Positions 28,013 through 36,508 of a DNA stretch of 64,000 nt are shown here, piece by piece. The notes beneath the pieces were generated by a model. It saw only the letters and a program-made list of their open reading frames with translations. It was not told where the DNA came from and ran no database searches. Source of the DNA: Streptomyces canus (GTDB lineage: Bacteria; Actinomycetota; Actinomycetes; Streptomycetales; Streptomycetaceae). Position numbers and translations under genes: made by a program. Where the stretch lies: positions 328,576-392,575 of the forward strand of contig NZ_KQ948658.1 in assembly GCF_001514145.1 (NCBI RefSeq). The letters run 5' to 3'. Position 1 is the stretch's first letter. Each line of letters starts with the position of its first letter.

Positions 28013-29995
28013 ATGGGGGCCATTCCTGCGCAACGGGAGTCCGCTGCCCGTGCGTCCGACGTGCCGACGCGCGACGGTGACGCGCTCCCGCACGCCCACG
28101 CCACTCTTCCCGGCGGTCCGCTCGCGCCGGGCTCGGCGCGGGCCCTGTTACGGGCCGCGTTCACCGAATGGGCCGAACTCGCCCTGCCCGGAACCGAGTT
28201 CCTCACCGACCGGCAGGCCGACGACGCCGTGGTCGTGGTCAGCGAGCTCGTCACCAACGCCGTCATCCACGCGGGGACCGACGTCGAGCTCGACTGCCGC
28301 CTGGAGGCGCACACCGGGGCCCTCGTCGTCGAGGTCCTCGACCACCATCCCTCGCGCGCTCCCCGCGACGGTGACCCCGAACCGTCGTACGGCACACCGG
28401 AGTACGGACGCGGGCTGCGCCTGGTCGCCGCGCTCGCCGAGACCTGGGGCATCACCTACCGCACGGGCGCCAAGACCGTGTGGGCGCAGCTGCCGGCCGG
28501 AGGCAAGGAGGCCCTCGACGGGATCCAGGCGTACGCCGGGGACCGCGCACGTGACCGGGCGCTGCGGGTCGCCGGGATACTCGCCCCGGAGCCGCCCCCG
28601 TCCCGGGCCCCGGTCTCGCCCGCGCCCGTCGCTCGCGGTGGGCAGGACCGGGACTGGCTGAACCGCGGTGCGCTGTCCTTCCTCGCCGAGGCCTCCGACC
28701 TGCTCGCCGGCCAGCTCGACGAGAACCTGGTGGCCGCCCTCGCCGGCCAGCTGATCGTGCCGCGGCTGGCCGACTGGTGCGCGGTGTGGCTGGAGGACGA
28801 GGTCGCCGGGCGCTGGGGGTCTCCTCGGCCGGGCGAGGCCGAGAGCGGGACGGGCTGGGGCGAGGGCGGTGTGTCCGGGCCCCGGCTGGCCCGGGTCTGG
28901 CACTGCTCCGAGACCCGGATCGAGGATCTGCGGCAGGCCCTGGAGAAGGAGCCGCCGGGCACCTCGGGGCCGGACCATCCCGGGCCCGTGCCGTTCCCCT
29001 GGCCCGGTGCGGCACTGGGCCCGCACGGCACGCACGGCTCCGCGCTCGCCTACCGCCTCACGGCGGGCGGCCGCCCGCTGGGCACGCTGGTCATCGGCCG
29101 GGCCGGGCTTGTCTCCTTCCCCGACGAGATCACCGGGCTCGTCGAGGACCTCAGCCGCCGGGTGGCGCTCGCCATCGGCGCGGCCCGCCAGTACGCGCGC
29201 CAGGCCACCATCAGCGCGGTGCTCCAGCGCGGTCTGCTGCCCGGCGCGGTCGCCGAGATCCCCGGGGTGCGCAGCGCCCTGGTGTACGAGCCGTGCGACA
29301 AGGGCGGGCCCAGCGGCGACTTCTACGACCTCTTCCCGGCCGGTGACGGCCGCTGGTGCTTCGCCGTCGGTGACGTGCAGGGCAAGGGCCCCGAGGCCGC
29401 CGTGGTCATCGGCCTCGCCCGGCCCTGGCTCCGGCTGCTGGCCCGCGAGGGCTACCGCGTCGCCGACGTCCTCGACCGCCTCAACCAGCTGCTCCTCGAC
29501 GACGCGACGGAGGCCGCGGACGCGGCGGCGCGGGCCCTGGCCTCCGCGGGCGGCCGCCCCATGAACCCCGGCGACGGCCCGCAGACCCGCTTCCTGTCCC
29601 TCCTCTACGGCGAGCTCGCGCCCTTCGACGGCGGAGTGCGCTGCACTCTCGCCTCCGCCGGACATCCGCTGCCGCTGCTGCTCGGATCGGATGGCGAGGT
29701 CCGCACCACCGCGCGGCCGCAGACCCTGCTCGGGGTCGTCGAGGACGAGACGTACACCAGTGAGACCTTCGAGCTGAAGCCTGGTGACAGCCTGCTGTGT
29801 GTCACCGACGGGGTGACCGAGCGGCGCAGCGGCTCCCGGCAGTTCGACGACGAGGACGGGCTCGCGGACGCGCTGGCCGGGTGCGCGGGGCTGGACGCCG
29901 AGCTGATCGCGGAGCGGATCAAACGGCTGGTCCACGAGTTCGGGGCGCGGCCGCCGGAGGACGATCTGGCGCTGCTGGTGCTGCAGGCGGAGTAG
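28013..29995 (+). CDS. HATPase-GAF-PP2C (SpoIIE/RsbU-type) serine phosphatase with a TTA codon
   Basis: This 660-residue protein has an RsbW-like HATPase domain (about 40-170, VVVVSELVTNAVIHAG), a GAF-like domain (about 215-400) and a C-terminal PP2C/SpoIIE phosphatase (about 425-660) with YEPCDKGGPSGDFYDLF, FAVGDVQGKG and PPEDDLALLVL. It should control an anti-sigma/anti-anti-sigma partner switch. ATG 28013 is chosen for the GGGAGACGG SD; GTG 27980 is an alternative. Codon 46 is TTA (28148-28150), so translation should need the developmental tRNA bldA. It diverges from the HAMP kinase and resembles OsaC-type multidomain regulators without a PAS domain. Confidence 0.9.
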   Translation: MGAIPAQRESAARASDVPTRDGDALPHAHATLPGGPLAPGSARALLRAAFTEWAELALPGTEFLTDRQADDAVVVVSELVTNAVIHAGTDVELDCRLEAHTGALVVEVLDHHPSRAPRDGDPEPSYGTPEYGRGLRLVAALAETWGITYRTGAKTVWAQLPAGGKEALDGIQAYAGDRARDRALRVAGILAPEPPPSRAPVSPAPVARGGQDRDWLNRGALSFLAEASDLLAGQLDENLVAALAGQLIVPRLADWCAVWLEDEVAGRWGSPRPGEAESGTGWGEGGVSGPRLARVWHCSETRIEDLRQALEKEPPGTSGPDHPGPVPFPWPGAALGPHGTHGSALAYRLTAGGRPLGTLVIGRAGLVSFPDEITGLVEDLSRRVALAIGAARQYARQATISAVLQRGLLPGAVAEIPGVRSALVYEPCDKGGPSGDFYDLFPAGDGRWCFAVGDVQGKGPEAAVVIGLARPWLRLLAREGYRVADVLDRLNQLLLDDATEAADAAARALASAGGRPMNPGDGPQTRFLSLLYGELAPFDGGVRCTLASAGHPLPLLLGSDGEVRTTARPQTLLGVVEDETYTSETFELKPGDSLLCVTDGVTERRSGSRQFDDEDGLADALAGCAGLDAELIAERIKRLVHEFGARPPEDDLALLVLQAE

Positions 29996-30013
29996 GTGTC
30001 CGCCGGGGTGCGG

Positions 30014-30019
30014 GACAAT
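30014..30019 (+). promoter_or_regulatory. -10-like element before hemW
   Basis: GACAAT stands seven bases before ATG 30027, the spacing seen at other probable leaderless starts in this window. It overlaps the alternative ATG at 30018, which argues for the downstream start. Confidence 0.4.
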
Positions 30020-30026
30020 GAGGGAC

Positions 30027-31259
30027 ATGCCTTCCGCACTCCCCGACGGCGAACCCGTCCCCGACGACGGCTCACTCCCCGCGTCCGCGCTCACCGGGTC
30101 CGCCGACCGCCCGCTCGGCTTCTATCTGCACGTCCCCTACTGCGCGACCCGCTGCGGCTACTGCGACTTCAACACCTACACCGCGACCGAGCTGCGCGGT
30201 TCGGGCGGGGTGCTGGCCTCCCGCGACAACTACGCGGAGACGCTGGTCGACGAGATCCGGCTGGCGCGGAAGGTCCTCGGTGACGACCCGCGCCCGGTCC
30301 GTACGGTGTTCGTCGGCGGCGGTACGCCCACGCTGCTGGCCGCCGGGGATCTGGTACGGATGCTGGGGGCGATCCGTGACGAGTTCGGGCTGGCCGCGGA
30401 CGCGGAGGTCACGACCGAGGCGAACCCGGAGTCGGTGGACCCGGCGTACCTGGCCGAGCTGCGGGAGGGCGGCTTCAACCGGGTCTCCTTCGGGATGCAG
30501 AGCGCGCGCCAGCATGTGCTCAGGGTGCTGGACCGTACGCACACACCCGGGCGGCCGGAGGCGTGCGTGGCGGAGGCGCGGGCGGCGGGGTTCTCGCATG
30601 TCAACCTGGATCTGATCTACGGCACGCCCGGAGAGTCGGACGACGACTGGCGGGCGTCCCTGGAGGCGGCGATCGGGGCCGGACCGGATCACGTGTCGGC
30701 GTACGCGCTGATCGTCGAGGAGGGCACCCAGCTGGCCCGCCGTATCCGCCGGGGCGAGGTGCCGATGACGGACGACGACGTGCACGCGGACCGGTATCTG
30801 ATCGCGGACTCGGTGCTGGCGGAGGCCGGTTTCGACTGGTACGAGGTGTCGAACTGGGCCACGTCCGAGGCGGGCCGGTGCCTGCACAACGAGCTGTACT
30901 GGCGGGGCGCGGACTGGTGGGGGGCCGGGCCCGGGGCGCACTCGCACGTGGGCGGGGTGCGCTGGTGGAACGTGAAGCATCCTGGCGCGTACGCGGCGGC
31001 GCTGGCCTCCGGGAAGTCTCCGGGGGCAGGGCGTGAGCTGCTGTCGGACGAGGACCGGCGGGTCGAGCGGATTCTGCTGGAGCTGCGGCTGCGGGAGGGT
31101 GCGCCCCTGTCGCTGCTGCGCGAGGAGGGCCTGGCCGCCTCTCGGCGTGCGCTGGGGGAGGGCCTGCTCGAGGAGGCGCCCTACGGGGAGGGCCGGGCTG
31201 TACTGACGCTCCGGGGGCGGTTGCTGGCGGACGCGGTGGTGCGGGATCTGGTGGATTAG
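30027..31259 (+). CDS. hemW: HemW-like radical SAM protein
   Basis: This 410-residue radical SAM protein has the cluster motif CATRCGYC (CxxxCxxC) in HVPYCATRCGYCDFNTY, followed by GGGTPTLL and TEANPES. HemW binds heme and is thought to deliver it to membrane proteins; older annotations call it an oxygen-independent coproporphyrinogen oxidase, but the CxxxCxxC without a further Cys favours HemW. Two ATGs nine bases apart compete (30018 and 30027); the -10-like GACAAT makes 30027 more likely, with a leaderless mRNA. It precedes hrcA-dnaJ with two reverse-strand genes between, a common actinobacterial order. Confidence 0.92.
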   Translation: MPSALPDGEPVPDDGSLPASALTGSADRPLGFYLHVPYCATRCGYCDFNTYTATELRGSGGVLASRDNYAETLVDEIRLARKVLGDDPRPVRTVFVGGGTPTLLAAGDLVRMLGAIRDEFGLAADAEVTTEANPESVDPAYLAELREGGFNRVSFGMQSARQHVLRVLDRTHTPGRPEACVAEARAAGFSHVNLDLIYGTPGESDDDWRASLEAAIGAGPDHVSAYALIVEEGTQLARRIRRGEVPMTDDDVHADRYLIADSVLAEAGFDWYEVSNWATSEAGRCLHNELYWRGADWWGAGPGAHSHVGGVRWWNVKHPGAYAAALASGKSPGAGRELLSDEDRRVERILLELRLREGAPLSLLREEGLAASRRALGEGLLEEAPYGEGRAVLTLRGRLLADAVVRDLVD

Positions 31260-31290
31260 GCGCCTGGTGGGGGTGACGCGTCGGGTTGTG

Positions 31291-31330
31291 TGGCGGCTGC
31301 GGGTTCGTTGTGGCTGGTCGCGCAGTTCCC
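31291..31330. repeat. Dispersed intergenic repeat, copy 4
   Basis: TGGCGGCTGCGGGTTCGTTG then TGGCTGGTCGCGCAGTTCCC, nearly identical to the copy at 23172-23219. Like that copy, it lies between convergent genes (hemW and the DUF3097 gene). The right end differs after TTCCC. Confidence 0.7.
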
Positions 31331-31384
31331 ACCGGCCCGCAGCCGTACGACCCGCCCGCCCCGCAGACTCGCCGCGCGTATCCG

Positions 31385-32197
31385 CTACGGCGCCGTGACG
31401 AAGTCGATCAGTTCCTCCACCCGGCCCAGCAGCTCCGGCTCCAGGTCCTTGTAGGAGCCCACCCGCTTCAGGATCGCCTGCCACACCGCGCCCGTGTTCT
31501 CCGGCGGCCAGCCCAGCGCCCGGCACACGCCCGTCTTCCAGTCCTGGCCGTGCGGTACCCGGGGCCATGCCTCGATGCCCAGGGAGGACGGCTTCACCGC
31601 CTCCCAGATGTCGATGTACGGATGGCCGACGACCAGGGCGTGCTCGCTCGTCACCTCCTGTGCGATGCGCCACTCCTTGGTGCCGGGGAGCAAGTGGTCG
31701 ACCAGGACGCCGAGGCGGGCGTCCGGGCCGGGCGCGAACTCGGCCACGATCGACGGGAGGTCGTCCACGCCCTCCAGGTACTCCACGACCACGCCCTCGA
31801 TGCGCAGGTCGTCGCCCCAGACCTTCTCCACCAGTTCCGCGTCGTGGCGGCCCTCGACGTAGATACGGCCCGCGCGGGCCACGCGTGCGCGGGCGCCGGG
31901 GACGGCCACCGAGCCGGACGCGGTACGGGTGGGCCGTACAGCAGCGCCCGAAGCGCCCGACGGCTTCACCAGCGTCACCACCCGCCCCTCCAGGAGGAAA
32001 CCGCGCGGCTCCAGCGGGAACACCCGGTGCTTGCCGAAGCGGTCCTCCAGCGTCACCGTGCCCGCCTCGCAGCGGATCACCGCGCCGCAGAAACCCGTCC
32101 CCGGTTCCTCGACCACCAGGCCGGGCTCGGCGGGGACCTCCGGCACCGGCTTGGGCTTCTTCCACGGAGGGGTCAGGTCGGCGGAGTACTGGCGCAT
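31385..32197 (-). CDS. DUF3097 family protein
   Basis: This 270-residue protein is conserved in actinobacteria next to hemW and hrcA. Recognisable stretches are GFCGAVIRCEAGTVTLEDRF, RVFPLEPRGFLLEG, RIYVEGRHDAELVEKVWGDD and EVTSEHALVVGHPYIDIWE. The last two resemble a TOPRIM-like core (EGxxDA with later DxD), so a nucleic-acid or nucleotide-processing role is possible. No activity is established. ATG 32197 (MRQYSADLTPPW) is used. Confidence 0.88.
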   Translation of the reverse strand: MRQYSADLTPPWKKPKPVPEVPAEPGLVVEEPGTGFCGAVIRCEAGTVTLEDRFGKHRVFPLEPRGFLLEGRVVTLVKPSGASGAAVRPTRTASGSVAVPGARARVARAGRIYVEGRHDAELVEKVWGDDLRIEGVVVEYLEGVDDLPSIVAEFAPGPDARLGVLVDHLLPGTKEWRIAQEVTSEHALVVGHPYIDIWEAVKPSSLGIEAWPRVPHGQDWKTGVCRALGWPPENTGAVWQAILKRVGSYKDLEPELLGRVEELIDFVTAP

Positions 32198-32231
32198 TCG
32201 GATGACGATAGGAGAAGCGGCGCGGGAGTCA

Positions 32232-32960
32232 TCACGACACGCCGAAGCGGGCCGCCAGCGCGTCCCGCTGCGCCCGGACGAACGCCGCGTCCACCACCGC
32301 TCCGTGACCGGGCACGTACAGCGCGTCCTCGCCGCCCAGGTCCAGCAGCCGGTCCAGCGCGGCGGGCCAGTGCGGCGGTACGGCGTCCGGGCCCGCCTGC
32401 GGTTCGCCTGACTCCTCGACCAGGTCGCCGCAGAAGACGACCTCCGGGGAGCCGGGGACGAGGACGGCGAGGTCGTGGGCGGTGTGGCCGGGGCCGACGT
32501 TCGCCAGCAGCGCCTGGCGGCCGCCGCCCAGGTCGAGCGTCCACTCGCCGGAGACGTGGTGCCGGGGCGAGACGAGGGCGTCCACCGCCTCGTCGGCCAC
32601 CTCCGGGTCCAGTCCGTTGCGCAGCGCGTCCGCCCGCAGCTCCGCACGGCCGAGCCGTCCCCTCAGCACCGTCTCCACGCCCACCGCGCCGAACACCTCC
32701 GCCCCCGCGAACGCCGCCGCCCCGAAGACATGATCGAAGTGGGGGTGGGTGAGCGCGAGATGGGTCACACGATGGCCGGCGAGTTCCTCGGCCTGTGCGC
32801 GCAGACGGGCGCCCTCCGCGAGGCCGGAGCCGGAATCGATCAGCAGGGCCGTCCCCTCGCCGATCACCAGGCCCGCCGTGCAGTCCCAGCCGGGCAGCCG
32901 GCACCGCCCCACCCCGGTCGCGACCCGCTCCCACCCCAGCTCTTCCCAAGTCACCGTCAT
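32232..32960 (-). CDS. Metallo-beta-lactamase fold hydrolase
   Basis: This 242-residue single-domain MBL protein carries [14 protein letters not shown] (the HxHxDH metal motif), GPGHTAHD for the third metal ligand and CGDLVEESG for the bridging Asp, with VPGHG near the end. It is likely a glyoxalase II- or lactonase-like hydrolase; the substrate cannot be read. It is divergent from hrcA and 34 bp from the DUF3097 gene on the same strand. Confidence 0.88.
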   Translation of the reverse strand: MTVTWEELGWERVATGVGRCRLPGWDCTAGLVIGEGTALLIDSGSGLAEGARLRAQAEELAGHRVTHLALTHPHFDHVFGAAAFAGAEVFGAVGVETVLRGRLGRAELRADALRNGLDPEVADEAVDALVSPRHHVSGEWTLDLGGGRQALLANVGPGHTAHDLAVLVPGSPEVVFCGDLVEESGEPQAGPDAVPPHWPAALDRLLDLGGEDALYVPGHGAVVDAAFVRAQRDALAARFGVS

Positions 32961-33002
32961 ACCGCGACGCTAGCCCTACAACGCGTCACGCCGGGACCAG
33001 CC

Positions 33003-33072
33003 TTGCCCAGGGACTACCCCACCGCCGTACACTGGCCGGGGAGCGCTGGCACTCGGACGGACAGAGTGCCAG
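33003..33072 (+). promoter_or_regulatory. hrcA promoter with CIRCE element
   Basis: CTGGCACTC (33046-33054), nine bases, then GAGTGCCAG (33064-33072) form a perfect CIRCE-type dyad, the operator of HrcA. A promoter with -10 TACACT (33028-33033) and a weak -35 TTGCCC (33003-33008) would start transcription near 33040, so HrcA bound at CIRCE would block it. This implies autorepression of hrcA-dnaJ and induction by heat when GroEL is titrated. Confidence 0.9.
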
Positions 33073-33110
33073 GCGAGGCGCCAAGGGAACGACCTCTGGA
33101 GGTGTGCGCG

Positions 33111-34127
33111 ATGCTGAGTGAACGCAGGCTCCAGGTGCTGCGCGCCATCGTCCAGGACTACGTCGGCACCGAGGAGCCGGTCGGGTCGAAGGCCCTGACC
33201 GAGCGGCACAACCTCGGCGTCTCCCCGGCGACCGTGCGCAACGACATGGCGGCCCTGGAGGACGAGGGGTTCATCGCCCAGCCGCACACCAGTGCCGGGC
33301 GGATCCCGACCGACAAGGGCTATCGGCTGTTCGTCGACAAGCTGGCGGGCGTCAAGCCGATGACCGCGCCGGAGCGGCGCGCCATCCAGAACTTCCTCGA
33401 CGGCGCGGTGGACCTCGACGACGTCGTGGCCCGGACCGTGCGGCTGCTCGCGCAGCTGACCCGGCAGGTCGCCGTCGTGCAGTACCCGTCCCTGACCCGC
33501 TCGACCGTGCGGCATGTGGAACTGCTCTCGCTCGCCCCCGCGCGTGTGATGCTCGTGCTGATCACGGACACCGGCCGGGTCGAGCAGCGCATGGTCGACT
33601 GCCCGGCGCCCTTCGGGGAGGCCTCGCTCGCCGATCTGCGGGCCCGGCTCAACAGCAGGGTCGCGGGGCGGCGGTTCGCCGATGTGCCGCGGTTGGTCGA
33701 GGACCTGCCCGAAGGCTTCGACGTCGAGGACAGGGGTACGGTCACGACAGTGCTCTCCACCCTTCTGGAGACACTCGTCGAGGAGAACGAGGAGCGGCTG
33801 ATGATCGGCGGCACCGCCAATCTCACCCGCTTCGGACATGACTTTCCCCTCACCATCCGGCCCGTCCTGGAGGCTCTGGAGGAGCAGGTCGTCCTCCTCA
33901 AACTCCTTGGCGAGGCGGGGGATTCGGGCATGACCGTACGCATCGGTCACGAGAACGCCTACGAGGGACTCAACTCCACTTCAGTGGTGTCGGTCGGCTA
34001 CGGTTCGGGCAACGAGGCAGTCGCCAAGCTCGGCGTGGTCGGACCGACCCGCATGGATTACCCGGGAACGATGGGAGCGGTACGCGCAGTGGCACGGTAC
34101 GTCGGACAGATCCTGGCGGAGTCGTAA
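33111..34127 (+). CDS. hrcA: Heat-inducible transcription repressor HrcA
   Basis: This 338-residue repressor binds CIRCE elements and depends on GroEL for activity. The N-terminal winged helix shows [20 protein letters not shown] and [15 protein letters not shown]; the GAF-like middle and dimer regions follow to [20 protein letters not shown] at the C-terminus, as in the family. ATG 33111 has TCTGGAGG upstream. The dnaJ start follows its stop directly, so the two are co-transcribed and both lie under the CIRCE element. Confidence 0.98.
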   Translation: MLSERRLQVLRAIVQDYVGTEEPVGSKALTERHNLGVSPATVRNDMAALEDEGFIAQPHTSAGRIPTDKGYRLFVDKLAGVKPMTAPERRAIQNFLDGAVDLDDVVARTVRLLAQLTRQVAVVQYPSLTRSTVRHVELLSLAPARVMLVLITDTGRVEQRMVDCPAPFGEASLADLRARLNSRVAGRRFADVPRLVEDLPEGFDVEDRGTVTTVLSTLLETLVEENEERLMIGGTANLTRFGHDFPLTIRPVLEALEEQVVLLKLLGEAGDSGMTVRIGHENAYEGLNSTSVVSVGYGSGNEAVAKLGVVGPTRMDYPGTMGAVRAVARYVGQILAES

Positions 34128-35267
34128 GTGGCCACGGACTACTACGCCGTTCTCGGCGTGCGCCGCGACGCGTCGCAGGATGAGATCAAGAAGGCGTTCC
34201 GTCGGCTCGCACGCGAGCTGCATCCGGACGTCAACCCGGATCCGAAGACCCAGGAGCGGTTCAAGGAGATCAACGCCGCCTACGAGGTGTTGTCGGACCC
34301 GCAGAAGAAGCAGGTCTACGACCTCGGCGGCGACCCGCTCTCGCAGGCCGGCGGCGGTGGCGCGGGCGGCTTCGGGGCCGGTGGGTTCGGGAACTTCTCG
34401 GACATCATGGACGCGTTCTTCGGTACGGCGTCGCAGCGGGGTCCGCGCTCGCGCACCCGGCGCGGCCAGGACGCGATGATCCGCCTCGAGATCGAGCTCG
34501 ACGAGGCGGCCTTCGGCACCACGAAGGACATCCAGGTCGACACGGCGATCGTCTGCACCACCTGCAGTGGTGAGGGCGCGGCGCCGGGTACCTCCGCCCA
34601 GACGTGCGACATGTGCCGCGGCCGCGGTGAGGTGTCGCAGGTGACGCGGTCCTTCCTGGGCCAGGTCATGACGTCCCGGCCGTGCCCGCAGTGCCAGGGC
34701 TTCGGCACCGTGGTCCCGACCCCGTGCCCGGAGTGCGCCGGCGACGGCCGGGTCCGCTCGCGCCGCACGCTGACCGTGAAGATCCCGGCCGGTGTGGACA
34801 ACGGCACGCGGATCCAGCTCGCGGGTGAGGGCGAGGTCGGTCCCGGTGGCGGTCCCGCCGGTGACCTCTATGTCGAGATCCACGAACTCCCGCACTCGCA
34901 GTTCCAGCGGCGCGGCGACGACCTGCACTGCACGGTCACGCTCCCGATGACGGCGGCGTCGCTCGGCACGAAGGTGCCGCTGGAGACGCTGGACGGCATG
35001 GAGGAGGTCGACATCCGGCCCGGTACCCAGTCCGGCCAGTCGATCCCGCTGCACAGCCGGGGCGTCACCCACCTGCGCGGCGGCGGCCGGGGCGACCTCA
35101 TCGTCCACGTCGAGGTCCAGACCCCGACCAAGCTGGACCCCGAGCAGGAGCGCCTGCTGCGCGAGCTGGCGAAGCTGCGCGGCGAGGAACGGCCCACGGG
35201 GCAGTTCCAGCCGGGGCAGCAGGGGCTGTTCTCCCGGTTGAAGGATGCGTTCAACGGTCGTACGTGA
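34128..35267 (+). CDS. dnaJ2: Chaperone DnaJ (second type, HrcA-linked)
   Basis: This 379-residue Hsp40 co-chaperone stimulates DnaK ATPase and binds unfolded protein. It has the J domain (1-66, HPD at 32-34), a Gly/Phe-rich linker, four CxxCxGxG zinc repeats (CTTCSGEG, CDMCRGRG, CPQCQGFG, CPECAGDG) and the C-terminal substrate domain. GTG 34128 follows the hrcA TAA without a gap. The final 63 bp recur at 35320-35382 with only synonymous differences. Confidence 0.97.
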   Translation: MATDYYAVLGVRRDASQDEIKKAFRRLARELHPDVNPDPKTQERFKEINAAYEVLSDPQKKQVYDLGGDPLSQAGGGGAGGFGAGGFGNFSDIMDAFFGTASQRGPRSRTRRGQDAMIRLEIELDEAAFGTTKDIQVDTAIVCTTCSGEGAAPGTSAQTCDMCRGRGEVSQVTRSFLGQVMTSRPCPQCQGFGTVVPTPCPECAGDGRVRSRRTLTVKIPAGVDNGTRIQLAGEGEVGPGGGPAGDLYVEIHELPHSQFQRRGDDLHCTVTLPMTAASLGTKVPLETLDGMEEVDIRPGTQSGQSIPLHSRGVTHLRGGGRGDLIVHVEVQTPTKLDPEQERLLRELAKLRGEERPTGQFQPGQQGLFSRLKDAFNGRT

Positions 35268-35268
35268 G

Positions 35269-35318
35269 CTGTGGGACGACTGCCGGGGGTCCGGGGGTCG
35301 TCCCCCGGGCAGCCACAG
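35269..35318 (+). terminator. Large hairpin just after dnaJ
   Basis: CTGTGG (35269-35274) pairs with CCACAG (35313-35318) around a strong inner stem CTGCCGGGGG/CCCCCGGGCAG. It begins two bases after the dnaJ stop and ends just before the duplicated dnaJ tail. Confidence 0.7.
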
Positions 35319-35319
35319 T

Positions 35320-35382
35320 CAGCCCGGTCAGCAGGGGCTGTTCTCGCGGTTGAAGGACGCGTTCAACGGTCGTACGTGAGCT
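35320..35382 (+). pseudogene. Duplicated remnant of the dnaJ 3' end
   Basis: These 63 bp align without gaps to the last 63 bp of the dnaJ region (35208-35270), 112 bp upstream, including the stop codon and following CT. There are four mismatches (CCG/CCC, GGG/GGT, TCC/TCG, GAT/GAC), every one at a third codon position and silent. This is a tail fragment of a diverged dnaJ copy, with no start of its own. Confidence 0.85.
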
Positions 35383-35431
35383 GGCGAAGGCCCGATTCGG
35401 ACTTGTTCGGAGGACGTGACAACATGCCGTC

Positions 35432-36508
35432 ATGTCCTCCGCGCTGACCGGTCTCTTCCGTCATCCGATCGTGCAGGCCCCCATGGCGGGCGGCGTCTCC
35501 GTGCCGCGGCTCGCCGCCGCCGTGTCCGAGGCGGGCGGGCTCGGGTTCCTCGCCGCCGGGTACAAGACGGCCGACGGGTTGTACCAGGAGATCAAGCAGC
35601 TGCGCGGGCTGACCGGGCTGCCCTTCGGGGTCAACCTGTTCATGCCGCAGCCCGAGTACGCCGACCCCGCGGCCGTCGAGGTCTACGCCCATCAGCTCGC
35701 GGGCGAGGCCACGTGGTACGAGACCGAGCTCGGCGACCCCGACAGCGGCCGTGACGACGGGTACGACGCCAAACTCGCCGTACTTCTCGACAACCCCGTT
35801 CCGGCGGCCTCCTTCCACTTCGGCATCCCGAGCAGCGAGACCCTGGAGTCGCTGCGCCGCGCCGGCACCTTCACCCTCGTCACCGCGACCACCCCCGAAG
35901 AGGCCCTCGCCGTGCAGTACGCGGGCGCCGACGCCGTCATCGCGCAGGGTGTGGAGGCCGGCGGTCACCAGGGCACCCACCGGGACCTCCCCGAGCAGGA
36001 CGGCTCCGGCCTCGGACTCCTCTCCCTCGTCGCCCAGATCCGGGAGACGGTGACCATCCCGATCGTCGCCGCCGGCGGCATCATGCGCGGCAGCCAGATC
36101 GCCGCCGTCCTCGCCGCGGGCGCGAGCGCGGCCCAGCTCGGCACGGCGTTCCTCGCCACGCACGAGTCCGGCGCCCACGACGTGCACAAGCAGGCGCTGA
36201 CCAACCCCCTCTACGCCCGCACCGAGTTGACCCGCGCCTTCTCCGGCAGACCGGCCCGTGGCCTGGTCAACCGTTTCCTGCGCGAGCACGGACCGTACGC
36301 GCCCGCCGCCTACCCCGAGGTCCACCACCTCACCGCCCCGCTCAGGAAGGCCGCCGCCAAGGCCAAGGACCCGCAGGGCATGGCGCTGTGGGCGGGCCAG
36401 GGGCACCGGATGGCACGCGAGGTGCCCGCGGGACAGCTGGTGGAGATACTCGCCGCCGAACTCGACGCCGCCAGGACAGCGTTGTCAGACACGGGGGACC
36501 TGCGATGA
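35432..36508 (+). CDS. Nitronate monooxygenase
   Basis: This 358-residue FMN TIM-barrel enzyme oxidises alkyl nitronates (2-nitropropane dioxygenase family). FMN-binding segments are seen at QAPMAGGVS, GVEAGGHQGTH (with the catalytic-type His) and VAAGGIM followed by GASAAQLGTAFLATHES. ATG 35432 has no SD and CAACAT seven bases before it, so a leaderless start is possible. The stop overlaps the next start (ATGA). The natural role is probably nitronate detoxification. Confidence 0.92.
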   Translation: MSSALTGLFRHPIVQAPMAGGVSVPRLAAAVSEAGGLGFLAAGYKTADGLYQEIKQLRGLTGLPFGVNLFMPQPEYADPAAVEVYAHQLAGEATWYETELGDPDSGRDDGYDAKLAVLLDNPVPAASFHFGIPSSETLESLRRAGTFTLVTATTPEEALAVQYAGADAVIAQGVEAGGHQGTHRDLPEQDGSGLGLLSLVAQIRETVTIPIVAAGGIMRGSQIAAVLAAGASAAQLGTAFLATHESGAHDVHKQALTNPLYARTELTRAFSGRPARGLVNRFLREHGPYAPAAYPEVHHLTAPLRKAAAKAKDPQGMALWAGQGHRMAREVPAGQLVEILAAELDAARTALSDTGDLR

